A stretch of 64,000 nt of DNA from JACRDG01 sp963760985 (GCA_963760985.1 CAVXFM010000016.1:434001-498000); one strand, 5' to 3'; numbered from the stretch's first letter, positions 1 to 10,260 are shown. Made by a program: numbers and translations. Notes: a model not told the origin generated them from the sequence alone.

Positions 1-125
1 TTCCTCAAGGTGGCGGGGGGTCCCATGAACGAAGATTCGACGGCTCTGCGTCGCCCGCAAAGAAGCGGGATCTCCCGACGCCAAAGAAGAGTCAATCAGA
101 CAGAACTTTTGGCAAGCAGTATAAC
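1..125 (+). repeat. Dispersed repeat family A, copy 1 (cut by window edge)
   Basis: It shares the core CGAAGATTCGACGGC and flanking blocks (AGGTGGC before it; AACTTTTGG and AAGCAGTATA-like ends after it) with copies near 13306-13466 and 46220-46381. No start, stop or coding pattern is shared by all three, so it is read as a non-coding intergenic repeat. The left end lies outside the window. Confidence 0.6.
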
Positions 126-262
126 CGAGGAGAAAGGAGACAGCAAATGACTCCACACTTCTTCGCATCGTGTGGGACATTCATTCATCAAGCAAACAGA
201 TGGCGTACCGAGGGCTCTGTGGGGAATCAACGCGTAGCCGATGAATTTTCCGTGCAGGTGGT

Positions 263-350
263 ATAGTGAAGCGCCTTGAAAATCGCGGCATACCGAAGAC
301 CGAACTGAGCCTTACCGTTTGAAGGGGCATGCCATCCGGCGCTTCACTAT
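263..350. repeat. Inverted repeat with 13-bp arms
   Basis: ATAGTGAAGCGCC (263-275) is perfectly complemented by GGCGCTTCACTAT (338-350), leaving a 62-base loop. The right arm runs directly into repeat family D at 347. It may be a folded transcript end or the boundary of a small element. Confidence 0.5.
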
Positions 351-450
351 CCCGCGTGCCAAAAGCCCATCATCCGCGGCAGGCTGAGCGGTGTGCCCTA
401 GCTAAAGGCGTTCCCCAAGGTTGCAGCGAATCGCAATGGGGCTCACTATA
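347..450 (+). repeat. Dispersed repeat family D, copy 1
   Basis: About 100 bases (from ACTATCCCGCGTGCC to GGGGCTCACTATA) recur in inverted orientation at 11161-11263, with shared blocks CAAAAGCCCATCATCCGCGG, GAGCGGTGTG, AAGGCGTTCCCCAA and CGAATCGCA. No ORF is conserved between the copies. It sits downstream of the GNAT gene that ends at 461. Confidence 0.6.
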
Positions 451-460
451 AGACACGCCT

Positions 461-1505
461 CTAGCAATAAGCGAAACCCTTGGCAAACCGGAGAATGTTC
501 GAGGATTCCGTTTGGACTGTGTGTGCAGATAGTTTGGGTCGATGAACCCACTTGTGAAAATGAAGGCTACTTGAGGTGACTTTGAAGCCGCTGCGAAACA
601 GGATCTGCAAGGACGGGTAATTGCTGGCCAGCGTGCGGACCGCAGCGAACCGAACGCCATTGCGGGCCATGTGGCAGAGGGCAGCTTTGTTGAGAGCCAC
701 GCCGAGGCCGCGACTGCGGTTCTCCTTCCGCACTCCGATGAAATCCAGACTGCCTGCCCGCGTGCCTACGACCCGAGAAAATCCATCGCTGATTTTCGAC
801 GTAATGAATCCGTCCACGCCGCGCGAGGAACGAGCCACCATCACGTGGAATTGATCGGCATCGAAGCAGTTGTCCACCAACCGTCGATACAGTGATGTCG
901 CAACTTCCGTCTGGATCATGGGATCGGTACACAAATCGATTGTGGATGTGGGTCTCCTCTACTATATCCAGTACTTCCTCGCGCTCATCCTGGTTGCAGG
1001 GGTGAATGTGTGCTTCCCCAGCAGGCCCGGTTTCAGTCTCAAGATCCAAAGTCCGGCCCATGAACACTTCTGCGCCCACGTATCGGAAGCCGCAAAGTTC
1101 CAAAGCGTGCGCTGAGTAGATATCGTCCACCGCCACTCTGCAATCGAGAAAATCGACCTCCCGAAGTTCCTCGATGACGAATCGAACAAGTCTGCCATGT
1201 TCCAAGGGGCCGTCCGATCTTACCAGCAGATGGCGAACCGCATACATGCGCACCCCGAAGTGCCGACTCATCCAAGGGAGACGCTGCAATGCGATCAACC
1301 CCATCAAACGACCGTTATCGCGAAGGCATATGCTTTGCATGTGGGGTTCGGTAAGAGTGGTTTCCAAATACGCTGCCATACGTTCCTTTGAGACCCCCAT
1401 GGTGTGGAGCTGATAATCCTTGTGGGGGTAGAATTCGAAAAGCTCTCTGACCTCCACGTCGCGTGTCGGGTCGTACGGCGCGAAAACCAATCGGCTCATT
1501 CTCAT
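461..1505 (-). CDS. GNAT-family N-acetyltransferase-like protein (one frameshift)
   Basis: About 347 residues once a +1 shift near 925-930 is repaired. The upstream part (MRMSRLVFAPYDP...) reads in one frame to about position 920. The downstream frame then continues as TDPMIQTEVATSLYRRLVDN and carries a GNAT acetyl-CoA-binding signature (ENRSRGLGVALNKAAL, then ASNYPSLQILFRSGFKV). It is probably a two-lobed GNAT of the sugar-nucleotide/amine type; the substrate is not evident. The start at 1505 has a GGAGG ribosome site six bases upstream, and its ATG overlaps the stop of the transglutaminase gene (ATGA), so the two are translationally coupled. The break sits at a GTAC. Confidence 0.7.
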
Positions 1506-2722
1506 TGTTGTTCCTCCAGGGGGGCAATCCTTATTCTCGCCTCCAGACGTGACGTCCTGAGAGGTATGTTGGGTTCCCACGTCTGGTAGGGAACATGGTC
1601 GGGACTGGGAGCAACTATTAGGGGAATTCCGGTAGGTGTGACCGAAGTGGACATCCAACCGTTTTCCGGAACGTACACCTCGGAATAGAAATGGCCGAAT
1701 CGCCCGGCAGTGCGGCACGGGATACCACGGGCCCTGAGAAAGGAGCACTCCAAGAGCACCGTGTCAGGACAGCATCCGGTCCCTCGATGAAGGGTTTCGC
1801 GAGGCGCCTGGTACATGCGATCCAAGTTGGAATATACTGCCAGTCCACCAAAGTATTCGGCCTTCTTACGCGTGTCATAGGTGATGGTGTCGAGCAGGAA
1901 TTTGGCCAGACGCCTGAATTCCTGCCGCGCGTTCGGTGGGGAGGTGCCGGTCTGCGCAGCCCATGCCTTGGCTCGGGGAAGTTTGGGGTCGATTTTGTAC
2001 CCAGGACCGAGATACGGCAAAATTTCACGCGGGATGTCAGCATGTTCCGGTACATGCGCCAGTTGGAGGTCATGCTTGAGCAACTCCGCCACATCCACCA
2101 GATATTTGAAACTCATGTGCATCTTCACGGTGTCCCCGGTTCGCAGCCGTGAGAACTCCGCGGAAAGCCAGCGGTTTCCGGCCGAATCCTCCTGCGTCGA
2201 TACAGCTGCCTCCGGCCTCACCACATGCTCGCAAGATAGGAGTTTCTTTCCGAAACCGCTTCTGGGCTCGGTCACCTCCAGGTTCAAAGGACCGTCGTAC
2301 GCCCTTGCCTTCACTTTAAAGGCAACCCGGTACATGCCGCTGAGATGAAAGCGCGCCATCAACTTTCCCTGCAAGGCCTCCGGAAGGGGCGGTTGCGCCA
2401 TCCACCGGCCAAGCAAGGTCTTGAATACCGCACGGTTCAGGCCGATGACCAAGCCTGGGTCACGGTCTGCGGGGGTAAGTCCGCGGTCTGCAAGCAAGGC
2501 AAGATCTTCAAGCGACAGAGGCTGCTTGCTCTTTATCAAGACCAGAACCTTCAATTCCGGTTGAACTTCCGCGATGGAGCGCCAATCGATTTGCACGGTG
2601 CTTTCCGCACCCACACCTGGACCGCACAAGGGCAGCGCGATGAGAAGGAAGACTCCCAGGAGCACAAAGCTTGGTCGCAGAGGCCGATCGGGTGAGATGA
2701 GGTTTTGTAGGTCAGTTGTCAA
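1502..2722 (-). CDS. Exported transglutaminase-like protein
   Basis: 406 residues from a TTG start, with GAGAGGG upstream. Residues 19-40 form a signal peptide ending near GVGAE. The C-terminal third is a transglutaminase-like fold: Cys at 317/318 (GTGCCPD), His344 (RFGHFYSEVYV) and Trp356. The usual catalytic Asp two residues after the Trp is replaced by Ser (GWMSTSVTP), so a classical Cys-His-Asp triad is not visible. It may be a degenerate or structural member acting in the periplasm. It is first in a two-gene operon with the GNAT gene (4-base overlap). Family is fairly sure, activity is not. Confidence 0.75.
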   Translation of the reverse strand: MTTDLQNLISPDRPLRPSFVLLGVFLLIALPLCGPGVGAESTVQIDWRSIAEVQPELKVLVLIKSKQPLSLEDLALLADRGLTPADRDPGLVIGLNRAVFKTLLGRWMAQPPLPEALQGKLMARFHLSGMYRVAFKVKARAYDGPLNLEVTEPRSGFGKKLLSCEHVVRPEAAVSTQEDSAGNRWLSAEFSRLRTGDTVKMHMSFKYLVDVAELLKHDLQLAHVPEHADIPREILPYLGPGYKIDPKLPRAKAWAAQTGTSPPNARQEFRRLAKFLLDTITYDTRKKAEYFGGLAVYSNLDRMYQAPRETLHRGTGCCPDTVLLECSFLRARGIPCRTAGRFGHFYSEVYVPENGWMSTSVTPTGIPLIVAPSPDHVPYQTWEPNIPLRTSRLEARIRIAPLEEQQ

Positions 2723-3786
2723 GATGTCAGGCCCTCTCGTGCAGGCTGTGAGGGAAATTCCCTCTCGCTTGGGGACCGGTGGAAACCGTGACCACAGCGA
2801 TTGATGATTTTCCAGTCTCGTGGGGGCTGTACTATGATGCCACGCTTCTTGCTTGCTGGTTTCCTTTCACATGCATCCTGGGGTAACAGAGCATCAGGCG
2901 GAAAGTGCTCGAAATCACCGGCCGGAATCGCGAATTCGTATTCGCGTACATTTGAGGGTTCCTCGTTTATCACGTGAGAGGCTCGAAGTCAACCCTGGAA
3001 CTGCTTTCAGAACGCTGGATGTATATCAATACAAGCGAAAGGATGCAATATCTTTACCGAAAAAATACTATGCAATGCTATAGCGATTGTTTGATCACTC
3101 ATGAGCTCACAAGAAGGAAGTTCATCTGTAACCGTTCACCGCGAGGGATAGGGAATGAACCACCAAGGCGCCAAGCACAAGGAAAAGAAACCATCGGTCT
3201 TTGACTTGTTCGTGTCTTGGAGATTTTGTGGTTTGTTTTCCACTCTCAACAAAGGATCGCACTGAACGATTACGAATTTCTTTTTGCATTTCCAGATTCC
3301 TTTGAGGTTTCTTTGCCCACTGGCAGAAGCGATTCGAGTACAAGGCCGGTTAAAATCGTGGTTGACCGCATGCATCACTGTGCAGTATGCTTCGCCTGCT
3401 TCTGAAGGAGGCATCCGCAGCCAAGGCACCCGTGTCTCCGCATTCTGATCGGCACACGGGCATCGGATGTCTCGGGATCCACAAACGGTGGTGAGCGCAG
3501 CGACGTTATTTTTCCATTGGTAGCACATGCTGGCGAAACGACAAGTCGGGGATGTCTCTGCAGAGGAGGAGTTGCAGTCACGGGACTGTCGCAGAATCCC
3601 GTGTGCCGCGGGAATTTCCCGAGAAACCGGTCCGATCGTAACGATCTCCCCTTATGCATGTAAATGGTGCGCGAGTTTCAGGAGGTCTGAACCCCCCAGA
3701 ACTCGCCAGTGAAGGTGACGCGTGTGCAGGTAACGTCAGATCTGTGATCACTCCATTGGTTGTTGATGGTAAAACAGGAGGTGAAA
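2723..3786. other. Long non-coding interval
   Basis: About 1.06 kb between divergent genes. No ORF here has a credible ribosome site and composition. It contains the tract at 3150-3235, listed separately. The last 30 bases hold the AGGAGGTG ribosome site of the sulfatase gene. Promoters for both flanking genes are expected here but I could not pick a convincing one. Confidence 0.5.
3150..3235 (-). repeat. Copy of a 'cacaaag/ccaag' intergenic sequence type
   Basis: The stretch beginning GAACCACCAAGGCGCCAAG, continuing through CTTGTTCGTGTCTTGGAG and ending TTGTGGTTTG resembles a low-complexity intergenic sequence I have seen in many unrelated bacterial genomes. It is the only copy I recognise in this window, and I know no function for it. 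Confidence 0.35.
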
Positions 3787-5387
3787 ATGGAGAATAAGCG
3801 CCATGCCGCTGCAATACTATGGATTGCCGCGCTGTCGTTAGCTTTGACGGCGTGGAATACGGGCCCTGCTGGGGCTCAACAAAAGGAAGCAAGCAAGAAG
3901 CCCAACATCGTGGTTATCATGACCGATGACGTGGGCTGGGGTGACTTGGGCGTGTATGGTGGCGGAGCAACTCGAGGCGCTCCTACACCGAATCTGGATC
4001 GCCTGGCCAAAGAGGGTATGTATTTTACCAATTTCTATGGTGAGGCAAGCTGCACCGCAGGACGAGCAGCATTCCTCCTCGGTCGCTATCCTGTCCGTTC
4101 GGGCCTGAGCGAAGTGCTCACTATTGCCAGCCCGGGAGGCATAAACAAGGATGAAGTCACTATGGCCGATTATCTGGGCAAAGCGGGTTACCGTACCGTC
4201 CAGATAGGGAAGTGGCACCTGGGCGACCGACCCGAGTATTACCCCACTGTGGTGGGGTTTGACGAGATGTATCATATGTTGCCCTACTACGCCAACGTCG
4301 TACACGTGGACCGACCTGAAGGTGTACCCTGATTTTCCGCGCAATGACCCTCGATTCATGGCGTGGTTCAAGAAGGTGTACAACGACGGTGAATGGGAAG
4401 GCGTGAAAGGGCAGCCTCCCAAGAAGACCAAAGTATTCACGAGCGAAGACCTGGCCACCTGCGACAACCGCATGGCAGACACTGCGGTGAAGTGGATCCA
4501 AACACACGCCAAGGACGCAAAACCGTTCTTCATGTACCTCTGCTTCATGAAGATGCACAATCCCACATACCCGTCAGCGGAGTGGAAGGGCAAAGCTCCT
4601 GGCGGGCATCCTTACCTGGACTCGCTCATGGAATTGGACCACAACTCAGGCCGCGTGGTGCAGTGCATCAGGGACGCAGGAATTGCCGAGAACACCCTGG
4701 TGATCTGGATGCCGGACAACGGCGCATGGGTTGACGTGTGGCCGGATGCCGGCTATACGCCGTTCCGCGGTGCGAAGGGCACCAATTTCGAAGCCGGGTT
4801 TCGCGTTCCTGCCATTGTGTGGTGGCCAGGTCGACGTACCCGCGGGAACCCGTTGTGATGAAATCGTGGCAAACATGGATATTTTCCCAACCGCAGCAAG
4901 GCTCGCGGGCTTGCCGATTCCCCCGCATATCTGGAAAGACAAAGCAGACAAGCCGATGATCTTCGACGGCGTCGATCAGACCGACCTCTTTCTCGGCAAA
5001 GGGCCATCGAAGCGAGATTCCTTCATTTACTTCGAGGACCTGAACTTCGGAGGTATACGCATGGGCGCGTATAAGCTCCTGTACACCGATCGCGACACGT
5101 GGCTCGGGGTCAAGAGCGACAGAAACATTCCCGCGCTCTACAACCTCCAGTGGGACCCGCAAGAAAAGCATAACCTCTTTTTCACACCTTATTCCGGCGA
5201 CCGCATGTGGCAGGTCGGGTACATGAGTGACAAAGTTACCGTACCCTTCAATGAAGAAACTGCAAAGATACCGAACCGTCTTCCCACAGGAGCGGGGAAT
5301 TTCCTCACCAAAGAGCATATTGAGCTGAACATGCAAAAGAAACTGGTGGGAGATGCTATTAAGAAAATGATAAAGGGCGGCCTGTAA
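3787..5387 (+). CDS. Exported arylsulfatase (two frameshifts)
   Basis: About 533 residues when two shifts are repaired, near 4300 and 4836, both at GTAC. The start at 3787 follows AGGAGGTG. Residues 1-30 are a signal peptide ending at AGAQQ. The sulfatase signature is CTAGR (residues 89-93), a CxAxR variant of CxPxR in which the Cys would be converted to formylglycine. Metal ligands Asp47/Asp48 lie in TDDVGWGD, and KWHLGD follows later. The C-terminal third matches the arylsulfatase A family (NMDIFPTAARLAGLP, DGVDQTDLF). It should hydrolyse a sulfate ester in the periplasm; the substrate is unknown. It is upstream of a HAD phosphatase with a similar export signal. A maturase is not in the window. 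Confidence 0.85.
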
Positions 5388-5388
5388 A

Positions 5389-5458
5389 CCCCAAAGAATA
5401 GCCTTTGGGGCAACAAGTCTTCTCTCAAGAAATGTCGGGGGCCAGCAGGCCCCCGACA
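5389..5458 (+). terminator. Tandem hairpins after the sulfatase gene
   Basis: Hairpin 1 (5389-5410) has arms CCCCAAAG/CTTTGGGG with a six-base loop. Hairpin 2 (5433-5458) has arms TGTCGGGGGCC/GGCCCCCGACA around AGCA. They begin two bases after the stop codon. There is no clear T-tract, so a Rho-independent terminator is likely but not classical. Confidence 0.6.
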
Positions 5459-5533
5459 GATTACCGGGCAGATCGTTGCCATCTTTTGGGCCTCTGATAC
5501 TAATTCGCTCCCGTTGGAGTATCCTGACCAGTC

Positions 5534-5607
5534 GGGGCCGAATCTCCTGATCGCAGAACAGTCTCATCATTTCGCTCAGGAGATGCCCGAATTTACGATC
5601 TTGTAGG
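5534..5607 (+). repeat. Repeat family B (hairpin element), divergent copy
   Basis: Arms ATCTCCTGA (5542-5550) and TCAGGAGAT (5576-5584) enclose the family core TCTCATCATTTCGCTCAGG. The tail TTTACGATCTTGTAGG follows. It lies just upstream of a better copy at 5606-5738 in the same orientation. Confidence 0.55.
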
Positions 5608-5738
5608 ATTCGCTTTCAAATTTATCACTTGGTTGCGGCTTCAAGCGGGGGATCTCATTCGCTACGGACGACGCAAGGCCGTCTGATCACTTCGCTCATG
5701 AGACCCCCAGCTTTACAATCTCACTTGTTTGAACGCGA
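5606..5738 (+). repeat. Repeat family B (hairpin element), copy 1
   Basis: GGGGGATCTCAT ... ATGAGACCCCC arms enclose CGGACGACGCAAGGCCGTC and CACTTCGC. The tail TTTACAATCTCACTTGTTTGAA follows. It is nearly identical to 24007-24147, including the upstream GGATTCGCTTT..AATTTAT..ACTTGGT segment, and related to copies at 13203, 32298 and 39205. Confidence 0.75.
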
Positions 5739-5803
5739 ACCCGTATTACTGGTTTGAAAGCGTAACGGTAGGAGGCCACCACGCTGTACGAGGAGACATA
5801 ATC

Positions 5804-6850
5804 ATGATCCGCTTTGTTCACACGCGTTTCTCGATCCGTACGGGCCACAGGAAAGTGGTCATCTTCCTTTGCGCTGCCAGTTTCCTGGTCTTCTCGGCTC
5901 TGGTCAACGCACAACAGCCCAATGTTGACGATCCCTTGCCCGGCTGGAACCAGGGACCTGCGAAGAAGGCAATCATCGATTTCGTGAGGGCCGTGTCGGA
6001 CAAAACAGGCCCAAATTACGTGCCGCCTGACCAACGGATAGTCACCCTCGATAACGATGGCACCCTGTGGACGGAACATCCAATGTACACCCAGTTGCTG
6101 TTCACCCTCGACCGTGTGAAAGCCCTGGCGCCGCAGCATCCGGAATGGGCGACAAAGGAGCCGTTTCGCTCCGTACTGGCAAACGACCTGAAAGGCGTTA
6201 TCTCTACAGGAAAAAAGGGAATTATGGAACTCGTCCTGGCCACGAACACGGGCATGACCGTACGGGATTTTCGACATCTGGTCACCGAGTGGCTTGCGAA
6301 AGCGAGAGATCCACGATTCCATCGACCCTTTACGGAACTCGTGTACGAGCCAATGTTGGAAGTCATGTCATATTGCCGTGCTCACGGGTTCAAGACGTAC
6401 ATCGTGTCGGGCGGTGGAGTGGAATTCATGCGGCCGTGGACCGAAAAGGTCTACGGAATTCCTCCGGAGCAGGTCGTCGGAAGCAGTGTCAAGACGAAGT
6501 TCGACATGAGCAACGGCAAGCCGGTTCTCATGCGTGTACCTCAAATCGACTTCGTTGACGACAAAGAAGGCAAGCCGGTGGGGATCGACAAGTTCATTGG
6601 CCGTCGGCCTATCGCCGCGTTTGGAAACTCTGACGGTGACCTACAGATGCTCCAGTGGACCGCAGCAGGCAACGGAGCGCGACTCATGGTCCTGATACAT
6701 CATACGGACGCGGTACGTGAGTACGCATATGACCGACACACGCGGTTCGGCAGACTCGACAAGGCCCTCGATGAGGCGCACAAGCGCGGGTGGACCGTGG
6801 TGGACATGAAAAAGGACTGGAAGGTCATTTTCCCTTTTGAAAAGGAGTGA
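5804..6850 (+). CDS. Exported HAD-superfamily phosphatase
   Basis: 348 residues. The start at 5804 is chosen over an upstream ATG because AGGAG lies eight bases before it and it gives a clean signal peptide (KVVIFLCAASFLVFSALVNAQQ). HAD motif I is Asp83/Asp85 (TLDNDGTLW), motif II is YIVSGGG, and motif IV is AFGNSDGDLQML. The broad cap between motifs I and II resembles phosphoserine-phosphatase-like HADs. A periplasmic phosphomonoesterase is the likely role; the substrate is unknown. It follows the sulfatase in the same direction but is separated by hairpins and repeat B, so it probably has its own promoter. The 3' end faces the antiporter gene, ten bases apart. Confidence 0.8.
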   Translation: MIRFVHTRFSIRTGHRKVVIFLCAASFLVFSALVNAQQPNVDDPLPGWNQGPAKKAIIDFVRAVSDKTGPNYVPPDQRIVTLDNDGTLWTEHPMYTQLLFTLDRVKALAPQHPEWATKEPFRSVLANDLKGVISTGKKGIMELVLATNTGMTVRDFRHLVTEWLAKARDPRFHRPFTELVYEPMLEVMSYCRAHGFKTYIVSGGGVEFMRPWTEKVYGIPPEQVVGSSVKTKFDMSNGKPVLMRVPQIDFVDDKEGKPVGIDKFIGRRPIAAFGNSDGDLQMLQWTAAGNGARLMVLIHHTDAVREYAYDRHTRFGRLDKALDEAHKRGWTVVDMKKDWKVIFPFEKE

Positions 6851-6859
6851 CCGCGCGAC

Positions 6860-8345
6860 CTACCAATCGTAAAGTACTTCCCAGTGATCGTGGAAGGAAG
6901 GGTCTATCTGGCTGTACCGGTACACAAACGTCCGGCCCGTGCCCGGTCCTTCGCCTGTATTCTCTTTCCAATAGCGTATGTAGATCGCGGGCACCAGATG
7001 GAAAGCAGGTTCAGGCCTGGCAGGACCTTCAGGGTGTTCCAGCCAGGTCTCTTTTTCCTCGATGATCTTCCATACGGTCCCGTGGGACTTACTCCTTACA
7101 CGCTCGCCCACGTGAGGCAGGTTGAGCTTTTCGCGAAGATCCTGGAACCGGTACACCGGTCGCTCGTCGTGATCGAGAATCCTCTCACCGAGAAATACGA
7201 TTCCTATCGCGCCAATCGGCGCAGTGAGCAGGATGGACAGCACCGACACCGCGAGAATGACCTCTCCGGAAGCAACGCCCGCTGCCAGAGGCACTGCTCC
7301 GATGGCCGCTTGCACGGTGGCCTTTGGCACGTATGCGACAATACAGAATAATTTCTCTTTCCAGTCGAGCGGTGCACCCAAAAGAGAGACATAGGTCCCC
7401 ACGCTCCGGAAGATCAGACCGACTCCGATAACCAGTACTCCTGCGAACCCCGCATCCCATGCGACATGGATGTTCACCTGGGCTCCCACGAGCACGAACA
7501 GGAGCAGTTCGGCAAACACCCAAATCTTCTTGAGCTTTTGAGATATGAGATGTGCGATGGCTTCGGCTTTCTCGAGGATCATGAATCCGATCGCCATGAC
7601 GCCGAGAAGGCTGGCAATGGGGATCCATTTCTCGCACGCGGTTTCCATCCACGTAAGGAAGATGGCCACGCCCAGTACCACCAGCGTACACCTGGGAGGC
7701 TTCCAATCGTACGCCTGGAAAAGCCGGAGCAACACGTACCCTGGAATGAGCCCCGACACGATGCCGAGAACGATGGAAAGAGGAATCTCGGCAAGCTTGG
7801 CACCCATATTCACGTCCCCGCCCCCGTACATCCCGAGAAATACGGTGAAGAGCACGATGACAAAGACGTCGTCTAGAGATGACGCGCCGAGCAGGAGCGT
7901 CGGTATACCCTTTTTCGTGCCGCGACCGCGGTCCATGAAATCAATCATCAGTGGAACGACCACCGCCGGAGAGACTGCTCCGAGTATGGCTCCCAACATG
8001 GCCGCTTCGAGATAGCTGATGTGGAGTAGGCCGGGGGCCACCAGTACGATACCGATGATCTCAAAAATGGCCGGAACTGCACTCATGGTAAAAGCAGCTC
8101 GACCCACTCGATTCAGTGTATCCTTGTGAAGTTCAAAGCCCGCCCTTAAGAGAATTACGATGAGCGCGATCTTTCTGAAGTCACCGGAGACGGTCATCAT
8201 TTCGGGCGAGAGGAGGCCCAGGACAAAAGGCCCCACGGAGAACCCCCACCAGGAGCATCCCCACGAGCCCAGGAAGTCTCATGAGTCGGAACAAGTAATC
8301 AGCACCAAGGCCTGCGATAATTATGAGCGCCAGGCTGAAAGCCAT
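6860..8345 (-). CDS. Cation:proton antiporter, CPA/NhaP type (one frameshift)
   Basis: About 494 residues. The first 36 codons (MAFSLALIIIAGLGADYLF...) read from 8345, behind GGGAGG. The rest is in another frame after a run of five Gs near 8243, where four Gs would restore VGFSVGPFVLGLLSP. There are about twelve hydrophobic segments. GASSLDDVFVIVLF and LIVILLRAGFELHKD are typical of Na+(K+)/H+ antiporters, with the paired Asp in the transport core. The C-terminal 90 residues are hydrophilic and lack a recognisable TrkA-N domain. It should exchange Na+ or K+ for H+ across the inner membrane. It is convergent with the HAD gene. Confidence 0.82.
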
Positions 8346-8784
8346 CAGGATACGCCTCCCTCTGCCAAGTCCTCAAGAACCCGATGAAAAGGCACCCTAA
8401 AATCGGGCGAATTGAACGGACTCCGTATCCATCTCCCCGCGTAGAACAGGTCGAAGCCTTGCGTACGAAAAGACTCCGGCCCCTTCGCCGTAAGAATCTA
8501 TGGCAAGAAAAAATTCGCTCAGGTGATGCGGAGACACTCCGCTGCATTCTCACAGGAGATTACCCAACTCCGCCTGAAGATGTCAAAGGCTATCCGGGGG
8601 CCTCGATCTCCGGTTGGCTGCTTTTGCTCGCGGGTCATGAATGTACCGTAATGATTAGCGACAGTTATTGTTGCCCATTGACAATCGTTCACGGGCCGAT
8701 GTACGCTCCCCACCGGCCTTGAGACTTGGCGTTGATTTCCATAAGCCAGTCAAATCAATTGTGCGCTTTCAGAAAGGAAGCACG
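8346..8784. other. Intergenic interval between divergent genes
   Basis: 438 bases between the antiporter start and the nitroreductase start. No convincing ORF, repeat or hairpin was found. The 3' end carries AGAAAGGAAGC, the ribosome site of the next gene. Confidence 0.4.
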
Positions 8785-9446
8785 ATGAAGACAAGACATC
8801 TCATGGTCCTTGCAGTGTCTTTGATGGTCTGCGTAGGGCTGCTTCTGCCGGCCTTTGGACAGGAGCTCAAGACCATTCCACTCCCTGCACCCAAATTGGA
8901 CCCGGGCAAGTCCTTGGCTCACGCACTCAAAGAGAGGAAAACCACTCGGGAATTTGCAACAACCAACCTTTCGGAACAGACACTCTCCAACCTACTTTGG
9001 GCAGCTTTGGGCATAAATCGGCCTGATTCGGGAAAGCGTGACTGCACCGACCGCCTACAACCGGCAGGAAGTCGACATCTATGTGGCAACTCCCAAAGCC
9101 ATGTATCTTTACGATGCCAAAGCAAATGCTTTGGTCCCTGTGGTATCCGGGGACATTCGTGCACAGACATACACCCAGTCGGTTTTCAAGGATGCTCCCG
9201 TCGATCTTGTCTATGTCTCCGATCTGGCAAAGATGGGTGAAGGCCAAGAATCGGCCCAGATGATTATCACCGCTATGGATACCGGCTTTGTGGCTCAGAA
9301 TGTATATTTGGTACTGTGCTTCCGAGGGACTGAACACCGGATTCCGTGTATCCATCGACAAAGAGAAATTGGGAAAAACGCTGAAACTGAGACCTACTCA
9401 GAAGATCATGGGTGCTCAGAGTGTAGGACACCCCAAAGGCAAGTAA
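8785..9446 (+). CDS. Exported nitroreductase/SagB-type flavoprotein (two frameshifts)
   Basis: About 220 residues after repairing shifts near 9038 and 9311. A signal peptide (VLAVSLMVCVGLLLPAFGQ) precedes a nitroreductase fold. KERKTTREF and LLWAALGINRP are the FMN-binding entry region, and TAPTAYNRQEVDIYV is typical of the SagB/ThcOx-like subgroup. QNVYLYCASEGLNTGFR and LRPTQKIMGAQSVGHP close the fold. It is likely a periplasmic FMN-dependent oxidoreductase with unknown substrate. One shift is at GTAC (9311-9314): removing a G restores YLYCASEG. The TTG-rich end stops at 9446. The gene stands alone. Confidence 0.75.
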
Positions 9447-9684
9447 TGCGAACAAAGGTCATCGTCGGGCAACCACCATACTGATGTGTCGTCCGCGGGA
9501 CCGGACACTCGAAGATTTTCGTGCGGAAACGAGGTTCAATGGGGCTCCACGCAAAGCGCAGAAGCATTCTCGACAGCCGGGTAACGCCTGCTGTGCCACG
9601 TGGAGCCTGCCATTGCTTCCTCGTGCCGAATCCGCGGGAACGAGGATCTGAAAGCCGCACAAAGGCGATGAGGAGAAGGCTGAA

Positions 9685-10260
9685 ATGAAGGTGGTAGCAT
9701 TCAGTGGTAGCGCGCGGAAAGATGGCAATACCGCAATTCTTATCAAGCACGTTTTCACGGAACTTGAGAAAGAAGGTATCAAAACCGAACTGGTGCAATT
9801 GAGCGGCAAGAAGGTCCACGGCTGTATTGCCTGTTACAAGTGCTGGGAGAAGAAGAATCACCGATGCGCGGTGGAAAAGGATTTTGTCAACGAATGTATC
9901 GAGCGGATGAGAGAGGCGGACGGCATCATTCTAGGTTCACCTACGTACTTTTCAGACGTTACCAGTGAGATGAAGGCACTCATAGACCGATCCGGCATGG
10001 TCTCCAAGGCCAATGGAGACATGCTGAAGCGGAAGGTGGGCGCTGCTGTCACCGTGGCACGCCGAGCCGGATCCATACATGCACTGGACACGCTCAACCA
10101 TTTTTTCCTGGCAGGCCAAATGATGTCGGTCGGATCAAGCTACTGGAACGTGAGTTTTGGAAGGGAAAAAGGTGAAGTGGAGAAGGACGAAGAAGGGCTC
10201 CGCACCATGAGCGTGCTAGGGCAGAACCTCGCGTGGCTTCTGAAGAAAATTCACGGGTGA
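9685..10260 (+). CDS. Iron-sulfur flavoprotein / NADPH-dependent FMN reductase family
   Basis: 191 residues with a flavodoxin-like fold: FSGSARKDGNTAILI is the phosphate-binding loop for FMN and GSPTYFSDVTSEMKALIDR is the second FMN loop. A compact cysteine cluster Cys47, Cys50, Cys53, Cys61 (CX2CX2CX7C) matches iron-sulfur flavoproteins of anaerobes, which carry a 4Fe-4S cluster beside FMN. It is probably a cytosolic electron carrier or peroxide/O2-reducing protein. The start follows GGAGAAGGCTGAA. It is convergent with the GNAT gene at 10369. Confidence 0.82.
   Translation: MKVVAFSGSARKDGNTAILIKHVFTELEKEGIKTELVQLSGKKVHGCIACYKCWEKKNHRCAVEKDFVNECIERMREADGIILGSPTYFSDVTSEMKALIDRSGMVSKANGDMLKRKVGAAVTVARRAGSIHALDTLNHFFLAGQMMSVGSSYWNVSFGREKGEVEKDEEGLRTMSVLGQNLAWLLKKIHG

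Noticed and set aside
1506..1748. N-terminal extension of the first GNAT ORF
   Set aside because: It overlaps the end of the transglutaminase gene in another frame; the ATG at 1505 has GGAGG and the ATGA overlap typical of coupled genes.
3838..4593. 251-residue antisense ORF over the sulfatase gene
   Set aside because: It mirrors a well-supported sulfatase on the plus strand and has no domain or ribosome site.
3787..5387. Programmed +1 frameshifting as the cause of the many broken frames
   Set aside because: Breaks occur in unrelated genes with no common shift site apart from GTAC proximity and homopolymers, both better explained by read errors.
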